Assembly: GCF_000002875.2 (NCBI RefSeq)
Contig: NC_009409.2
Span: forward strand, 430,627 to 494,626
DNA: 64,000 bases
Direction of reading: 5' to 3'
From: Leishmania infantum JPCM5
Taxonomy: Eukaryota; Euglenozoa; Kinetoplastea; Trypanosomatida; Trypanosomatidae
A program made the translations under genes and the position numbers. Positions within the stretch are counted from its first letter, which is position 1. Each line of letters starts with the position of its first letter. Shown in pieces: positions 63,182-64,000 of this stretch. The notes under the pieces were generated by a model. The model did not search any database and was not told the origin of the DNA. It saw only the letters and a list, made by a program, of their open reading frames with translations.

Positions 63182-64000
63182 TTACTCGGCGCCTGTGCTC
63201 ATGCACACCCACGTATCCTCCTCCGTTGCCGCCGAGATCATGTCGCCGCTGGTGCTATGCGTGGAAGAGGTGGCCTCGCTATCTTTCTGGTCCAGGGGTG
63301 GGGCCGCTGCGGTGGGGGCTAACGGCATAGCTGACGCTCCACTTCCGGCAGAAGACGCGGCAGCGGCAGTCCCAGTGGGAGTGGCAGGGGCTGGATCGGT
63401 GTCGCGGGCAGCCATCAGCGCTGTCGCCAAGGTCACCTCCGTCTTTTCCGCAGGAGTTATCGGAGCCGAGGACAGCGCCGGTGTCAAGAGCTCTGCTGGC
63501 ACCTCGATCCCTTGAGCCTCCAACGCGCTGGCGAGCTGAACAACGCGCCGCCGCTCCTGACGAAGAGCCTCCTGCAGCTCTTGCACCGTCGACTCGAGGC
63601 CCGCGATCTGCTGCCTCGTGCTGCTGTAGTGCACGAGGTCCTTTGGGTCCACGTTGGCACCATCCTCGCTGAACTCATCCATCCCCTCGCCATCGGCGCC
63701 GCTGCAGCGCGATGCCTCGACCGTCACGACGCTGTTCAGCGCGTTGTCGATACCCATCACGAAGCCAGTGGCTGCCGTCATCACGCGCTTCGCAAACAGC
63801 GGCACGACGGCAAAGTCGTCTTCGTCGGTGCTCTGTCGACTCCTATCGTTCACCTGCGGCGACGACGACGGCGTTGGAGGGGCCGATGGAGACGCCGGCG
63901 ATGCCGCCGCCGAGGTGCTCGCGGAGGCCTTTTGGTGAGGGGCAGCGCCGCGGCGCTGCGACTCCGACACACGGAGCTGCGTCAAGCGGAAAAAGTAGCG
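63182..64000 (-). CDS. C-terminus of a coiled-coil protein (5' end beyond window)
   Basis: 272 codons in frame from the right edge, beginning RYFFRLTQLRVSESQRRG, so the start lies outside the window (the TTG at 63983-63985 is not a believable start). A Ser/Pro/Ala-rich linker is followed by FAVVPLFAKRVMTAATGFV, then a clear coiled coil of about 45 residues (QQIAGLESTVQELQEALRQE, continuing RRRVVQLASALEAQG). The tail is Ala/Thr/Pro-rich and ends EEDTWVCMSTGAE. I do not recognise the family; a membrane-trafficking adaptor or sorting-nexin-like protein is conceivable from the coiled coil alone, but this is a guess. Confidence 0.7.
   Translation of the reverse strand, partial: RYFFRLTQLRVSESQRRGAAPHQKASASTSAAASPASPSAPPTPSSSPQVNDRSRQSTDEDDFAVVPLFAKRVMTAATGFVMGIDNALNSVVTVEASRCSGADGEGMDEFSEDGANVDPKDLVHYSSTRQQIAGLESTVQELQEALRQERRRVVQLASALEAQGIEVPAELLTPALSSAPITPAEKTEVTLATALMAARDTDPAPATPTGTAAAASSAGSGASAMPLAPTAAAPPLDQKDSEATSSTHSTSGDMISAATEEDTWVCMSTGAE

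Overview
The window reads as nuclear chromosomal DNA of a trypanosomatid, most likely a Leishmania species or a very close relative. Every gene that can be supported lies on the minus strand. The genes have no visible introns, are rich in G/C at third codon positions, and are separated by 0.6-3.4 kb of low-complexity spacer. Many are preceded by a pyrimidine tract and an AG on the coding strand, as expected for spliced-leader trans-splicing. The protein set and order (ALDH2, a small oxidase subunit, alpha-tubulin acetyltransferase, an LMBR1-like protein, F1-ATPase beta, RPS25, a DNMT) match what I remember of Leishmania chromosome 25. That placement is recollection and was not searched. The whole window looks like part of one polycistronic unit transcribed right to left.

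Layout from left to right (3' to 5' for the genes): 1-6273, the N-terminal 2091 codons of a giant Ser/Pro/Ala-rich protein cut by the window edge; 9706-11205, mitochondrial aldehyde dehydrogenase; 13515-14012, a small one-helix membrane protein that is probably a kinetoplastid cytochrome oxidase subunit; 15461-17092, a SMI1/KNR4-like (SUKH) protein split by a long low-complexity insert; 17.1-20.4 kb, a gene-poor stretch with a SIDER-like dispersed repeat, a frameshifted coding remnant and a 200-codon open frame that looks like the displaced tail of the next gene; 20374-21114, alpha-tubulin N-acetyltransferase; 22306-23748, an LMBR1-like membrane protein; 25768-27345, ATP synthase beta; 28232-28594, RPS25; 29282-31804, a DNA (cytosine-5) methyltransferase homologue; 33068-36274, a UTP4/cirhin-like propeller protein; 36841-38676, a protein with an unadvertised CCCH zinc finger; 39651-45791, a giant PPR-like, probably mitochondrial protein; 46517-52177 and 53098-60640, two neighbouring diverged homologues of the GATOR2/SEACAT subunit MIOS (Sea4), the second broken by a run of Ns and an oddly oriented segment; 63182-64000, the C-terminus of a coiled-coil protein entering from the right.

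Functionally the window mixes mitochondrial genes (ALDH, ATP synthase beta, oxidase subunit, PPR-like protein), RNA/ribosome genes (RPS25, UTP4-like, CCCH protein), a cytoskeleton-modifying enzyme and a probable pair of nutrient-signalling or coatomer-like scaffold proteins. This gives no evidence of co-regulated operons in the bacterial sense; in trypanosomatids control is expected to be post-transcriptional, through UTRs. I see no tRNA, rRNA, CRISPR or bacterial-type mobile element. The most interesting items are the adjacent MIOS-like paralogues, the apparent misassembly inside one of them, the frameshift at the end of the tubulin acetyltransferase, and the inverted pair of SIDER-like repeats about 45 kb apart.
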